From the NCBI RefSeq assembly GCF_903652925.1, contig NZ_CAHLAR010000009.1:186001-250000 (forward strand): 64,000 nucleotides of DNA, written 5' to 3'. Below, in pieces: positions 35,025 to 44,021 of the stretch. Numbering within the stretch: position 1 is the first letter of the stretch; every line of letters begins with the position of its first letter. Under the pieces are notes generated by a model that ran no database searches, was not told the DNA's origin, and saw only the letters and a list, made by a program, of their open reading frames with translations. Both the position numbers and the translations under genes were made by a program. Source of the DNA: Achromobacter anxifer. GTDB lineage: Bacteria > Pseudomonadota > Gammaproteobacteria > Burkholderiales > Burkholderiaceae_B.

Positions 35025-36683
35025 TCAGACCCGGTTCCAGTCGAATGCGGCTTGCTCGCCCTTGCCGTAGAGCTTGAGCGCGCCCTTGTCGCCCGCGGCG
35101 TTGGGGCGGTTGAAGATCCAGTTCTGCCAGGCGGTGAGGCGGCCGAAGATGCGCGTCTCCATCGTTTCCTGCCCGCCGAAGCGCAGATTGGCCTCCAGGC
35201 CGGTCAGGGCATCGGGCGACAGCGCGCGGCGCTCTTCCAGCATCATCCGCACCTCGTCATCCCAATCGATGTTGTCCGGCGCGAAGGTGACCAGGCCCAA
35301 GTCCAGCGCGTCTGTGGCGGACAGCTGCTGGCCGGCGCGCGCGCGCACCGCTTCCAGCGGGCCCTCTTCTTCGTAGAAACGGCGCTGCAGGCGGCTCTGG
35401 CCGTTGACCAGGGGATAGGCGCCGAAATTGCGCTCGCCCACCACGATCTGCGCGGGCGCGGATTCGTCTTCGTTGTCCAGCATGTAGCTGCGGTCGGCGG
35501 CCAGCGCCAGTTCGAGCAGGGTGCCGGCGAAGCAGGAGCCCGGCTCGATCAGGGCGAACAGGCTGCGCGACGTCACATCCAGGCGCGCCAGCGTGCGGCG
35601 CAACATGCCGGTGGTTTCGCGCACGAACCAGTGGTCCGCGTGCTGTTGGAGCGCGGCGTCGGCGGCCAGCACCAGCGCGGCATCGCCCTCGGTCTTGATG
35701 ATCCAGGTGCCGATGTCCAGTTCATTGGTGCGCATGGACAGGATGGCGTCGTCCAGTTCGCGCGCCATCTGCAACGGCCACCAGGCGGCGCCCGCGGCGA
35801 CGATGTCCTGCAATTCGGTTTCGACCTGACCTTCGGGCGCACGCACGGTCCAGGTGGCCTGGCGCTTCTCGCGGTCCAACTGGATGTTTACATAGCGGTA
35901 GGACAGGCCGTCGGCGCTTTCGGTGCGCTGCAACGGCGTCAACGCCACGCCCTGCCCGTCCGCCGGACGGTTGCTGCCCTGCGCCAGCGCCTGCGCGCGT
36001 TCGCGCACCGCCTCTTCAAAGCGCGCCGGCTTGACCACGTCGTCCACCAGCCGCCAGTCCTTGGCGCGCTGGCCGCGCACGCCTTCGACCAGGGTGCAGA
36101 AGATGTCCGCGTGATCATGGCGCACGCGGCGCTTGTCGGTCACGCGGGTCAGGCCGCCGGTGCCCGGCAGCACGCCCAGCAGCGGCACCTCGGGCAGCGC
36201 CACGGCGGAGGAGCGGTCGTCGATCAGCATGATCTCGTCGCAGGCCAGCGCCAGCTCGTAGCCGCCCCCGGCGCAGGCGCCATTGAGCGCGGCGATGAAT
36301 TTCAGGCCGCTGTGGCGGCTGGAATCCTCGATGCCGTTGCGGGTTTCATTGGTGAACTTGCAGAAGTTCACCTTCCAGGCGTGCGAGGACAGGCCCAGCA
36401 TGAAGATGTTGGCGCCGGAACAGAAAATGCGGTCCTTCATGCTGGTCACGACCACGGTGCGCACTTCGGGATGCTCGAAGCGGATGCGCTGCAGGGCGTC
36501 GTGCAGTTCGATGTCCACGCCCAGGTCGTAGGAATTCAGCTTGAGCTTGTAGCCCGGACGCAGGCCGCCGTCCTCGGCGACATCCATGGCCAGCGTGGCG
36601 ACCGGGCCGTCGAAGCTCAGGCGCCAGTGGCGGTACTGCTCGGGGTCGGTCCTGAAGTCAACCCGGTTGAGGGTGCTGCTCAT
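35025..36683 (-). CDS. boxC: 2,3-epoxybenzoyl-CoA dihydrolase BoxC
   Basis: A 552-residue enzyme built from two crotonase-like domains. It opens and cleaves the epoxide ring to 3,4-dehydroadipyl-CoA semialdehyde and formate. The N-terminal domain contains FIAALNGACAGGGYELALACDEIM, the oxyanion-hole region of enoyl-CoA hydratases. Length matches characterised BoxC (about 555). MSSTLNRVDFRTDPE is the start supported by GAGGAGA upstream. First gene of the leftward box operon, behind a TGCAC-type operator. Confidence 0.96.
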   Translation of the reverse strand: MSSTLNRVDFRTDPEQYRHWRLSFDGPVATLAMDVAEDGGLRPGYKLKLNSYDLGVDIELHDALQRIRFEHPEVRTVVVTSMKDRIFCSGANIFMLGLSSHAWKVNFCKFTNETRNGIEDSSRHSGLKFIAALNGACAGGGYELALACDEIMLIDDRSSAVALPEVPLLGVLPGTGGLTRVTDKRRVRHDHADIFCTLVEGVRGQRAKDWRLVDDVVKPARFEEAVRERAQALAQGSNRPADGQGVALTPLQRTESADGLSYRYVNIQLDREKRQATWTVRAPEGQVETELQDIVAAGAAWWPLQMARELDDAILSMRTNELDIGTWIIKTEGDAALVLAADAALQQHADHWFVRETTGMLRRTLARLDVTSRSLFALIEPGSCFAGTLLELALAADRSYMLDNEDESAPAQIVVGERNFGAYPLVNGQSRLQRRFYEEEGPLEAVRARAGQQLSATDALDLGLVTFAPDNIDWDDEVRMMLEERRALSPDALTGLEANLRFGGQETMETRIFGRLTAWQNWIFNRPNAAGDKGALKLYGKGEQAAFDWNRV

Positions 36684-36723
36684 AGTGTGTCTCCTCGTAC
36701 GCCTGCCAGAACAGGAAAAATAC

Positions 36724-36746
36724 TGCACTACATGAATTATTGTGCA
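36724..36746. promoter_or_regulatory. Candidate BoxR operator upstream of boxC
   Basis: TGCAC and GTGCA form an inverted repeat with 13 bp between arms. The left arm extends to TGCACTA, the same heptamer that occurs between boxR and the divergent benzoate operon. It lies 41 bp before the boxC ATG, in AT-rich sequence where the promoter must be. BzdR/BoxR regulators are known to use TGCA-containing repeats. Confidence 0.65.
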
Positions 36747-36756
36747 GATTAGAGGA

Positions 36757-36781
36757 CAAAAAAAGCCCCGTCAAGCGGGGC
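36757..36781 (-). terminator. Rho-independent terminator of boxR
   Basis: On the minus strand GCCCCGCTTGACGGGGC is followed by seven Ts. It lies 46 bp past the boxR stop codon and upstream of the boxC operator, so boxR and boxCBA are separate transcription units despite having the same orientation. Confidence 0.9.
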
Positions 36782-36826
36782 ATGCACAAAAATGCATATT
36801 GCCGGGCGGACCGGCATCGAAGCTGC

Positions 36827-37735
36827 CTATAGCGGCAGGCCGCAGGCCTTGCGCACCTGGGTGCGCAATCCGGCGAAGCTTTCCTGCACGTCCAGGTTGC
36901 TGGTGACCCAGGTGAGATCCGCCTTGGCGTAGAACGCCTCGCGCCCGGCCAGGATGCGCTTGAGGTCGGCCATGGCCTCGTTGTTGCCGGACATGGGGCG
37001 GAAGTCGCCCTGCGCCATGACGCGGCCCATGTGCTCTTCCGGCGTGGCGCGCAGCCAGACCGTATAGCAGTGCGCCAGCAGCAGGTTCAGGGTGGCCGGT
37101 TCGGACACCAGTCCGCCCGGCGTCGCCAGCACCATTTCCGGGTAGATCTGCACGGCCTCTTCCAGCGCCCGCCGTTCGTAGCGGCGGTAGGCGTTGGGGC
37201 CATACAGATTGTGGATCTCCAGGATGCTGCACCCCGCCACCCGCTCGATCTCGCGGTTCAGTTCCACGAAGGGATAGCCGAGATCGTCGGCCAGCATCTG
37301 GCCCAGCGTGGACTTGCCCGCGCCGCGCAGGCCGATCAGCGCCACGCGCTGGGTACGGTTGGGGCGCTGCGCGCCCGCCCCCACCCCGAACAGCTGGGTC
37401 AGGGCCTCGCGCGCGCGCTGCAGGTCCGATTCCGAGCGGCCGCTGAGCAGCTCGCGGATCAGCAGCCAGTCGGGCGATTCGGTGGTGACGTCGCCCACCA
37501 GCTCGGCCAGCGCGCAGTTGAAGGCCCGGGCAATCTGCAGCAGCACCAGGATGGAGGCATTGCCCACCCCGTGTTCCAGATTGGCCAGATGGCGTTCCGA
37601 TACGCCGGTCACCTGCGACAGGCTCTTGCGGGTCATGCCGCGTATGGCCCGCAAGCGGCGCACGCGCTCGCCCAAGGCCACCAGGAACGCTTCCCGCCTG
37701 GGTTCGGATGGCGCCGCGTCTAGCGCTTGATTCAT
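36827..37735 (-). CDS. boxR: Benzoyl-CoA-responsive regulator BoxR/BzdR
   Basis: A 302-residue repressor in two parts. The N-terminal XRE-type helix-turn-helix is at about 18-80 (TRKSLSQVTGVSERHLANLEHG). The C-terminal shikimate-kinase-like domain has Walker A GLRGAGKST at 135-143. This fusion is the BzdR/BoxR architecture, whose effector is benzoyl-CoA. The ATG was chosen; a TTG six codons upstream is an alternative. It sits between the divergent benzoate-uptake/activation operon and boxCBA, with matching operators on both sides. Confidence 0.95.
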   Translation of the reverse strand: MNQALDAAPSEPRREAFLVALGERVRRLRAIRGMTRKSLSQVTGVSERHLANLEHGVGNASILVLLQIARAFNCALAELVGDVTTESPDWLLIRELLSGRSESDLQRAREALTQLFGVGAGAQRPNRTQRVALIGLRGAGKSTLGQMLADDLGYPFVELNREIERVAGCSILEIHNLYGPNAYRRYERRALEEAVQIYPEMVLATPGGLVSEPATLNLLLAHCYTVWLRATPEEHMGRVMAQGDFRPMSGNNEAMADLKRILAGREAFYAKADLTWVTSNLDVQESFAGLRTQVRKACGLPL

Positions 37736-37775
37736 GTTTACGTGACTCCGCAAAAACCCTGATTACCACGCTTTA

Positions 37776-37813
37776 TGCACTATAGTGCTTGACCATAATC
37801 AATGGAAGCACTA
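37776..37813. promoter_or_regulatory. Candidate BoxR operator cluster in the boxR/benzoate operon divergent region
   Basis: A perfect 12-bp palindrome GCACTATAGTGC (37777-37788) is followed by AAGCACTA (37806-37813), itself an inverted copy of TAGTGCTT (37783-37790). Together they flank and overlap a good sigma70-like promoter. The heptamer TGCACTA recurs upstream of boxC, which supports a shared regulator. Confidence 0.7.
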
Positions 37814-37817
37814 TTTT
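37789..37817 (+). promoter_or_regulatory. Sigma70-like promoter of the benzoate uptake/activation operon
   Basis: TTGACC (37789-37794), a 17-bp spacer and TATTTT (37812-37817). The -35 abuts one candidate BoxR palindrome and the -10 overlaps another half-site. Occupation of these sites would block RNA polymerase. Confidence 0.65.
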
Positions 37818-37911
37818 TCCTCAAACAGGCCCAAAGCGGCTCATGTGCAAAAAAAGCAGCAGTCGATTTCATGTCGATTCTGAAGCGCCGACAGTGTAAA
37901 GGAGGAGCCCG

Positions 37912-38382
37912 GTGAGTACGCCAGATCAATTCCACGCCCTGATGCGCGAGGTCACTCGCCTGACGCAAGGCCAGCCGCTGGACGCGGCGCTGCAGGAAAG
38001 CCTGAACCGCGAGGCCGGCCCCCAGAGCGCCCTGTTCCAGGAGATATACGCCACCTGTAGGCAGGGCGTGGCCGAGGGCTGGATGTGCAGCCGCGAAGGC
38101 GGCGGCATCCGCTACGGCCGCGTCATCAAGCCGGCGGCCGACCTGGCCGACTGCTCGGTGGACGTGGTGGACATGAACGATCTTGCCGGCCCCCACCATG
38201 CGCATCCCAATGGCGAGATCGACATGATCATGCCGCTGACCGAAGGCGCGCGCTTCGACGGCCATGGCGCCGGCTGGCTGGTCTACGGACCCGGCAGCGC
38301 GCACAGCCCGACCGTGAGCGGCGGCCGCACCCTGGTGCTGTACCTGCTGCCTGGCGGCGCCATCGAATTCACGCGGTCCTAG
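37912..38382 (+). CDS. DUF4863 family protein, 4-hydroxylaminobenzoate lyase-like
   Basis: A 156-residue protein of the DUF4863 family, whose characterised members are 4-hydroxylaminobenzoate lyases (PnbB type). The cupin-like metal-site candidate is GPHHAHPNGEIDMIMPL, with further conserved HSPTVSGGRTLVLYLLPGG. It begins with GTG behind GGAGGA, a strong ribosome-binding site. First gene of the divergent benzoate operon. Whether it acts on a nitro-aromatic intermediate or has another role in benzoate breakdown is unknown. Confidence 0.82.
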   Translation: MSTPDQFHALMREVTRLTQGQPLDAALQESLNREAGPQSALFQEIYATCRQGVAEGWMCSREGGGIRYGRVIKPAADLADCSVDVVDMNDLAGPHHAHPNGEIDMIMPLTEGARFDGHGAGWLVYGPGSAHSPTVSGGRTLVLYLLPGGAIEFTRS

Positions 38383-38451
38383 CGCCCGCCCCGCCGCCAG
38401 AAAAAAACACATCGCGCGGCTTCCACCCCCACAGGACATCAGGAGACAACC

Positions 38452-40011
38452 GTGAACACCTGTCCCGCCGAACTCAATTTCGCCAGCCACCTGGCGGCGC
38501 TCAACGCGCCGCGCGCCGCCAAGCCGGCCTACATCGACGACACGCGCCAGCTCACCTACGGCGAACTGGCGGAGCGGGTGGCGCGCATGGCCGGCGCCCT
38601 GCGCCAGCTGGGGCTGCGGCGCGAGGAACGCATCCTGCTGCTGATGCAGGACACCGCGGACTGGCCAGTGGTGTTCCTGGGCGCGCTGCACGCGGGCGTG
38701 GTGCCGGTGGCCGTGAACACCCTGCTCACCCCTGACGACTACGCCTACATCATCGGCCACAGCCGCGTGCGCGCCGTGTTCGTATCCGGTGCATTGCTGC
38801 CCGTCGTCCAGGCGGCGATGGCGCAAGCCCCGGCCGATGTCGAACACCTGGTGATATCGCAGCCTGCCGGCCCCCTGCCCGAAGCCGCGTACGAATTCGA
38901 AGCCCTGCTGGCGGCCGCCCCGCTGGCGCCCGCGGCCCGCACCCTGTCCGACGAGATCGCCTTCTGGCTGTATTCGTCCGGCTCCACCGGCAAGCCCAAG
39001 GGCGTGGTCCACACCCACGGCAACCTCTGGCATACGGCCGAGCTCTATGCCAAGCCCGTGCTCGGCATCCGCGAGGACGACGTGGTGTTCTCGGCCGCCA
39101 AACTGTTCTTCGCCTACGGCCTGGGCAACGGCCTGACCTTCCCGCTTTCGGTCGGCGCAACCGTCATCCTGATGGGCGAGCGCCCCACCCCGCAGGCTGT
39201 CTTCCAGCGCCTCACCCGGCACAAGCCGACGGTGTTCTATGGCGTGCCCACGCTGTACGCCAGCATGCTGGCCTCGCCCGACCTGCCCGCGCGCGAACAG
39301 GTGGCCATGCGGATCTGCACATCCGCCGGCGAAGCGCTGCCGCGCGACATCGGCGAACGTTACACGCGCCATTTCGGCTGCGAGATCCTGGACGGCATCG
39401 GTTCCACCGAGATGCTGCACATCTTCATTTCCAACCGGACCGGCCAACTGCGCTACGGCACCACGGGCAAGCCCGTGCCCGGCTATGAAGTGCAGCTGCG
39501 CGACGAAAACGGCGCACTGGTGCCCGCCGGCGCCATCGGCGACCTCTACATCAAGGGCCCCAGCGCCGCCCTGATGTACTGGAACAACCGCGACAAGACC
39601 CGCCAATGCTTCCTGGGCGACTGGCTCAAGAGCGGCGACAAGTACACCTGCGACGCCGACGGCTACTACACCTATGCCGGCCGCAGCGACGACATGATCA
39701 AGGTCAGCGGCCAGTACGTGTCGCCGGTGGAGGTCGAGAACATCCTGGTGCAGCACGAGGCCGTGCTGGAAGCCGCGGTGATCGGCGTGCCCGACCATGA
39801 CGGCCTGGTCAAGACCAAGGCCTACGTGGTGCTGCGTCCCGGCTTCGAACCCGACGCGCAAACCGGGGCCGCGCTGCAAAGCTATGTGAAGCAGCACCTG
39901 GCGCCATTCAAGTATCCGCGCCAGATCAATTTCACCGACGAGCTGCCCAAGACCGCCACCGGAAAAATACAGCGCTTCCGCCTGCGCCAGCTGGAAGAGG
40001 CCACGCTATGA
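38452..40011 (+). CDS. bclA: Benzoate-CoA ligase
   Basis: A 519-residue acyl-adenylate-forming enzyme that activates benzoate to benzoyl-CoA, the substrate of BoxAB. The AMP-binding P-loop YSSGSTGKPKGVVHTHGN starts at 174, followed by SAGEALPRDIGERY and YAGRSDDMIKVSGQYVSP. The C-terminal lysine is in TATGKIQRFRLRQ. It starts with GTG after GGAGACAACC. The next gene overlaps it by four bases (ATGA), so translation is coupled. Confidence 0.94.
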   Translation: MNTCPAELNFASHLAALNAPRAAKPAYIDDTRQLTYGELAERVARMAGALRQLGLRREERILLLMQDTADWPVVFLGALHAGVVPVAVNTLLTPDDYAYIIGHSRVRAVFVSGALLPVVQAAMAQAPADVEHLVISQPAGPLPEAAYEFEALLAAAPLAPAARTLSDEIAFWLYSSGSTGKPKGVVHTHGNLWHTAELYAKPVLGIREDDVVFSAAKLFFAYGLGNGLTFPLSVGATVILMGERPTPQAVFQRLTRHKPTVFYGVPTLYASMLASPDLPAREQVAMRICTSAGEALPRDIGERYTRHFGCEILDGIGSTEMLHIFISNRTGQLRYGTTGKPVPGYEVQLRDENGALVPAGAIGDLYIKGPSAALMYWNNRDKTRQCFLGDWLKSGDKYTCDADGYYTYAGRSDDMIKVSGQYVSPVEVENILVQHEAVLEAAVIGVPDHDGLVKTKAYVVLRPGFEPDAQTGAALQSYVKQHLAPFKYPRQINFTDELPKTATGKIQRFRLRQLEEATL

Positions 40012-40832
40012 GCGCCTGCGCCATGGCCGAGACCGTGTTTGCCGAGTTCCATGCCGGCGGCCGGGACCAGCGCCTCGAATGCCGGTGGATCGGGTCCGAC
40101 AGTCCAGGCGCTCCGCTGCTGGTCTTTCTGCACGAAGGGCTGGGTTCCGTGTCCATGTGGAAGGACTGGCCCGAGCGCGTCTGTGCGGCGGCCGGCTGCC
40201 GTGGACTGGTGTATTCGCGCTACGGCTACGGGCACTCGACGCCGCGGCCGCCCGCGGAAAAATGGACGGCGGATTTCATGCACCGCGAGGCGCGCGAAGT
40301 GCTGCCCGCGTTGCTCCGGGCGCTGGACGTGGACGCCAGGCGCGACAAGCCGCTGCTGTTCGGCCACAGCGACGGCGGCTCCATCGCCCTGCTATATGCC
40401 GCGATGCATCCCGATGCGATCGCCGGCGTGGTGGCCGCGGCCCCGCACATCTGCGTCGAGGACGTGTCGGTGGCCAGCATCGCGCAGGCGCGCCAGGCCT
40501 ATCTGGACACGGACCTGCGCGCCCGGCTCGGCCGATACCACGCGGACCCCGACTCGGCGTTCTGGGGCTGGAACGACATCTGGCTGGACCCCGCGTTCCG
40601 CGGCTGGAACCTGGAGGAATACCTCCCCCGCATTGCCTGTCCCGTGCTGGCCATCCAGGGCGTGGACGATGAATACGGCACGCTGGCGCAGATCCGCGGC
40701 ATACGCCGCCTTGCGCCCCAGACCGAACTGCTGGAAATCCCCGACTGCGGCCACTCTGCGCACAAGGACCAGCCGGCACTAGTCATCCAGGCTGTCGCCG
40801 GTTTCGTCGGCGGCCTGGCACAACCCCGCTGA
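40008..40832 (+). CDS. Alpha/beta hydrolase
   Basis: A 274-residue alpha/beta-fold hydrolase. The nucleophile elbow GHSDGGS gives Ser121, the oxyanion-hole segment is FLHEGLGSVSMW, and the C-terminal His is in IPDCGHSAHKD. It overlaps the benzoate-CoA ligase gene by 4 bp. Similar hydrolases recur in box clusters; possible roles are hydrolysis of a CoA ester or a lactone/ester precursor of benzoate. Confidence 0.88.
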   Translation: MSACAMAETVFAEFHAGGRDQRLECRWIGSDSPGAPLLVFLHEGLGSVSMWKDWPERVCAAAGCRGLVYSRYGYGHSTPRPPAEKWTADFMHREAREVLPALLRALDVDARRDKPLLFGHSDGGSIALLYAAMHPDAIAGVVAAAPHICVEDVSVASIAQARQAYLDTDLRARLGRYHADPDSAFWGWNDIWLDPAFRGWNLEEYLPRIACPVLAIQGVDDEYGTLAQIRGIRRLAPQTELLEIPDCGHSAHKDQPALVIQAVAGFVGGLAQPR

Positions 40833-40868
40833 CCTCGCGTCGGCCCATAACAAGCACGGAGACTCACC

Positions 40869-42029
40869 ATGAACCACGCCCTGACCCGGGCTGCGCTCGC
40901 CGCGGCTCTGACGCTCGCCGCCACCGGCGCCCAGGCCGCCGACAAGATCAAGGTCGGCTTCATGCTGCCCTATAGCGGCACCTACGCCGCGCTGGGCAAC
41001 GCCATCGAGAATGGCTTCAAGCTGTATGTCGCCGAGCAAGGCGGCAAGCTGGGCGGACGCGAGATCGAATACTTCAAGGTGGACGACGAGTCCAATCCCG
41101 CCAAGGCGGCCGAAAACGCCAACCGCCTGATCAAGCGCGACCAGGTGGACGTGCTGATCGGCACCGTGCACTCGGGCGTGGCCATGGCGCTGGCCAAGGC
41201 CGCCAAGGATGCCGACACCACGCTGATCGTGACCAACGCGGGCGCCAACGCCATCACCGGCCCGCTGTGTGGCCCCGGCATCTTCCGCACCTCGTTCACC
41301 AACTGGCAGCCGGCCTATGCCATGGGCCCGGTGGCCTATGCCAAGGGCCACAAGACCGCCGTCACCATCACCTGGAAGTACGCGGCCGGCGACGAAGCCA
41401 TCGGCGGCTTCAAGGAAGGCTTCGAGAAGGCGGGTGGCAAGGTCGTGAAGGAGCTGAGCCTGCCGTTTCCCAACGTCGAGTTCCAGTCTCTCCTGACCGA
41501 GATCGCCGCGCTCAAGCCCGACATGGTGTTCACCTTCTTCGCCGGCGGCGGCGCGGTGAAATTCGTGCAGGACTACCATGCCGCCGGCCTGAGCAAGACC
41601 ATTCCGCTGTACGGCTCGGGCTTCCTTACCGACGGCACCCTGGAGGCGCAAGGCGCTTCCGCGCAGGGCCTGCTGACCACCCTGCACTATGCCGACGGCC
41701 TGAACACGCCGCGCGACAACGCCTTCCGCGCCGACTACAGCAAGGCCTACAAGGCGCAGCCGGACGTGTACGCGGTGCAGGGCTATGACGCGGCGCAGCT
41801 GATGCAGTCCGGCCTGGCCGCCGTCAACGGCGATTTCGCCAAGAAGGATGACTTCCGCAAGGCCATGCGCGGCGCCACGGTGGACAGCCCGCGCGGCCCC
41901 TTCACGCTGTCCAGCGCCGGCAATCCCGTGCAGGACATCTACCTGCGCCGCGTCGACGGGCTGGAGAACAAGGTCGTGGACGTCGCCGTGAAGAAGCTGG
42001 CCGATCCCGCGCGCGGCTGCAAGCTCTGA
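40869..42029 (+). CDS. Branched-chain-type ABC transporter substrate-binding protein (aromatic acid)
   Basis: A 386-residue LivJ/LivK-type periplasmic binding protein with a signal peptide (ends GAQAA) and the ligand-binding lobe start KIKVGFMLPYSGTYAALG. It is the first of five importer genes directly behind the benzoate-CoA ligase gene. Benzoate or a related aromatic acid is the likely ligand, as in other aromatic-degradation clusters. Preceded by GGAG. Confidence 0.9.
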   Translation: MNHALTRAALAAALTLAATGAQAADKIKVGFMLPYSGTYAALGNAIENGFKLYVAEQGGKLGGREIEYFKVDDESNPAKAAENANRLIKRDQVDVLIGTVHSGVAMALAKAAKDADTTLIVTNAGANAITGPLCGPGIFRTSFTNWQPAYAMGPVAYAKGHKTAVTITWKYAAGDEAIGGFKEGFEKAGGKVVKELSLPFPNVEFQSLLTEIAALKPDMVFTFFAGGGAVKFVQDYHAAGLSKTIPLYGSGFLTDGTLEAQGASAQGLLTTLHYADGLNTPRDNAFRADYSKAYKAQPDVYAVQGYDAAQLMQSGLAAVNGDFAKKDDFRKAMRGATVDSPRGPFTLSSAGNPVQDIYLRRVDGLENKVVDVAVKKLADPARGCKL

Positions 42030-42060
42030 CTCCGACCGGAACCGGCCTAAGGGGGGCCCC

Positions 42061-42942
42061 ATGGACATCAGCATCCTGCTCATCCAGAGCCTGAACGCTT
42101 TCCAGTACGGCTTGCTGCTGTTCCTGGTGGCCAGCGGACTCACGCTGATCTTCGGCATCATGGGCATCATCAACCTGGCCCATGGCAGCTTCTACATGAT
42201 CGGCGCCTATATGGCGTTCGCACTGGGCCCGGCGGTGGACCGCTGGCTGGGCGGCGGCTTCCTGGCCACGCTGGCGGTCTGCGTGCTGGCCGCCGGCGCG
42301 CTGGGCTATCTGCTGGAGGCCGCGTTCTTCAGCTACCTGTACAAGCGCAACCACTTGCAGCAGGTGCTGATGACCTACGGCCTGATCCTGGTGTTCGAGG
42401 AGCTGCGCAGCATCCTGGTGGGCAATGACGTGCATGGCGTGCCCCTGCCCGCCTGGCTGCAGGGCAGCATCGCGCTCGGCGACGTCATGACCTATCCGGT
42501 CTACCGGCTGTTCATCTCGGCCGTGGGCATCGCGGTGGCGCTGCTGCTGTACTGGGTCATCACGCGCACCCGGCTGGGCATGATGCTGCGCGCCGGCGCC
42601 AGCAACCGCGAGATGATCGGATCGCTGGGCATAGACATCAACAAGCTCTACCGCCTGGTGTTCGCGGCCGGCGTGGCGCTGGCGGCGCTGGCGGGCAGCA
42701 TCGCCGCGCCGGTGTCCTCGGTCTACCCCGGCATGGGCAACGGCGTGCTCATCATCTGCTTCGTGGTGGTGGTGATCGGCGGCATAGGCTCTATCCGCGG
42801 CGCCTTCCTTGCCGCGATGCTGGTGGGCGTGGTGGAAACCTTCGGGCAGGTGCTGTTCCCGTCCGCGGCAGGCGTGCTGGTGTACCTGCTGATGGCCTTC
42901 ATACTTCTTTGCAAGCCCGAAGGGCTGTTCAAGCAGGGCTGA
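42061..42942 (+). CDS. LivH-type ABC transporter permease
   Basis: A 293-residue permease with about eight hydrophobic segments, starting MDISILLIQSLNAFQYGLLL. GIMGIINLAHGSFYMIGAY is the family signature, and the EAA-like loop occurs around RAGASNREMIGSLGIDINKLY. A GGGGGG run serves as ribosome-binding site. It is part of the aromatic-acid importer, and the LivM-type gene starts two bases after its stop. Confidence 0.92.
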   Translation: MDISILLIQSLNAFQYGLLLFLVASGLTLIFGIMGIINLAHGSFYMIGAYMAFALGPAVDRWLGGGFLATLAVCVLAAGALGYLLEAAFFSYLYKRNHLQQVLMTYGLILVFEELRSILVGNDVHGVPLPAWLQGSIALGDVMTYPVYRLFISAVGIAVALLLYWVITRTRLGMMLRAGASNREMIGSLGIDINKLYRLVFAAGVALAALAGSIAAPVSSVYPGMGNGVLIICFVVVVIGGIGSIRGAFLAAMLVGVVETFGQVLFPSAAGVLVYLLMAFILLCKPEGLFKQG

Positions 42943-42944
42943 CC

Positions 42945-44021
42945 ATGTTGAACCGACTCTTGCCCATCGCGGCGCTGCTGGCGCTGGCCGCCTTTTCCTG
43001 GAGCGGCAGCGACTACTACACCGGCCTGGCGATCAAGATCATGATCTACGCGATCTTCGCGCTCAGCCTGCAGTTGCTGGTGGGCGGCGCGGGACTGGTC
43101 AGCCTGGGCCACGCCGCCTTCTTCGGCATCGGCGCCTACGCCGCGGCGCTGCTGTCGCCCGAATCCGAGGCCGCCAGCCTGTGGTGGCTGCTGCCGGCCG
43201 CGCTGCTCGCCGCCGCGGCCTACGCGTTCGTGACCGGCGCGCTGGCGCTGCGCACCCGCGGCGTGTACTTCATCATGGTCACGCTGGCGTTCTCGCAGAT
43301 GGCCTACTACGTGTTCCACGACACCAAGCTCGGCGGCGGCAGCGACGGCATCTACCTGTACTTCCGCCCCGAACTGTCCGTGGCCGGCTGGATGCCGTTC
43401 GACCTTGCCGACGCCAGGACCTTCTACTTCTTCGTGCTGGCCTGCCTGGCGCTGGCCTGGGGCTTCCTGGCGCTGTTGCGGCGTTCGCCCTTCGGCGCCG
43501 CGCTGGCCGGCATCCGCATCAACGAACAGCGCATGCGCGCGGCCGGCTACTCGACCTATCCGTACAAGCTCGCCGCCTATGTCGTGGGCGCCACCTTGGC
43601 AAGCCTGGCGGGCTTTCTCTTCGCCTTGAAGGACGGCTTCGTCACGCCGGAACTGCTGGCCTGGGAACAATCCGGCCTGGTGCTGCTGATGGTGATCCTG
43701 GGCGGCATGGCCAGCCTGGGCGGCGCGGTGCTGGGCACGGTGGCGCTGGTGCTGCTGCAGGAACTGTTCCAGTCACAGGAGCTGTTCGGCGATTATGCGC
43801 GCCACTGGCACCTGCCCCTGGGCCTGGCCATCATCGCGCTGGTGGCCCTGCTGCCCAACGGCCTGGCCGGGCTGCCGGCGCAACTGCGCCAACGGCGCGC
43901 GGCGCGCACTTCCGGCGCAGGCGTCGACGCCCCCCGCGCCGCGCCGAAGCCGGATGCCGCCCCTTCCAGCCGCCAGCCGGGCCCTGCCCGCCTGCCCATC
44001 CAGGGAGAACCCCATGTCTGA
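42945..44021 (+). CDS. LivM-type ABC transporter permease
   Basis: A 358-residue permease with signature LVGGAGLVSLGHAAFFGIGAYAAALL and the loop LAGIRINEQRMRAAGYSTYPYKL. The C-terminal 35 residues are an Ala/Pro/Arg-rich tail (RAAPKPDAAPSSRQPGP) not needed for the fold. It overlaps the next gene by 8 bp (ATGTCTGA), implying coupled translation. Confidence 0.92.
   Translation: MLNRLLPIAALLALAAFSWSGSDYYTGLAIKIMIYAIFALSLQLLVGGAGLVSLGHAAFFGIGAYAAALLSPESEAASLWWLLPAALLAAAAYAFVTGALALRTRGVYFIMVTLAFSQMAYYVFHDTKLGGGSDGIYLYFRPELSVAGWMPFDLADARTFYFFVLACLALAWGFLALLRRSPFGAALAGIRINEQRMRAAGYSTYPYKLAAYVVGATLASLAGFLFALKDGFVTPELLAWEQSGLVLLMVILGGMASLGGAVLGTVALVLLQELFQSQELFGDYARHWHLPLGLAIIALVALLPNGLAGLPAQLRQRRAARTSGAGVDAPRAAPKPDAAPSSRQPGPARLPIQGEPHV

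Noticed and set aside
34053-36752. 899-codon plus-strand frame opposite boxB and boxC
   Set aside because: Shadow of two clearly identified box genes; low-complexity translation.
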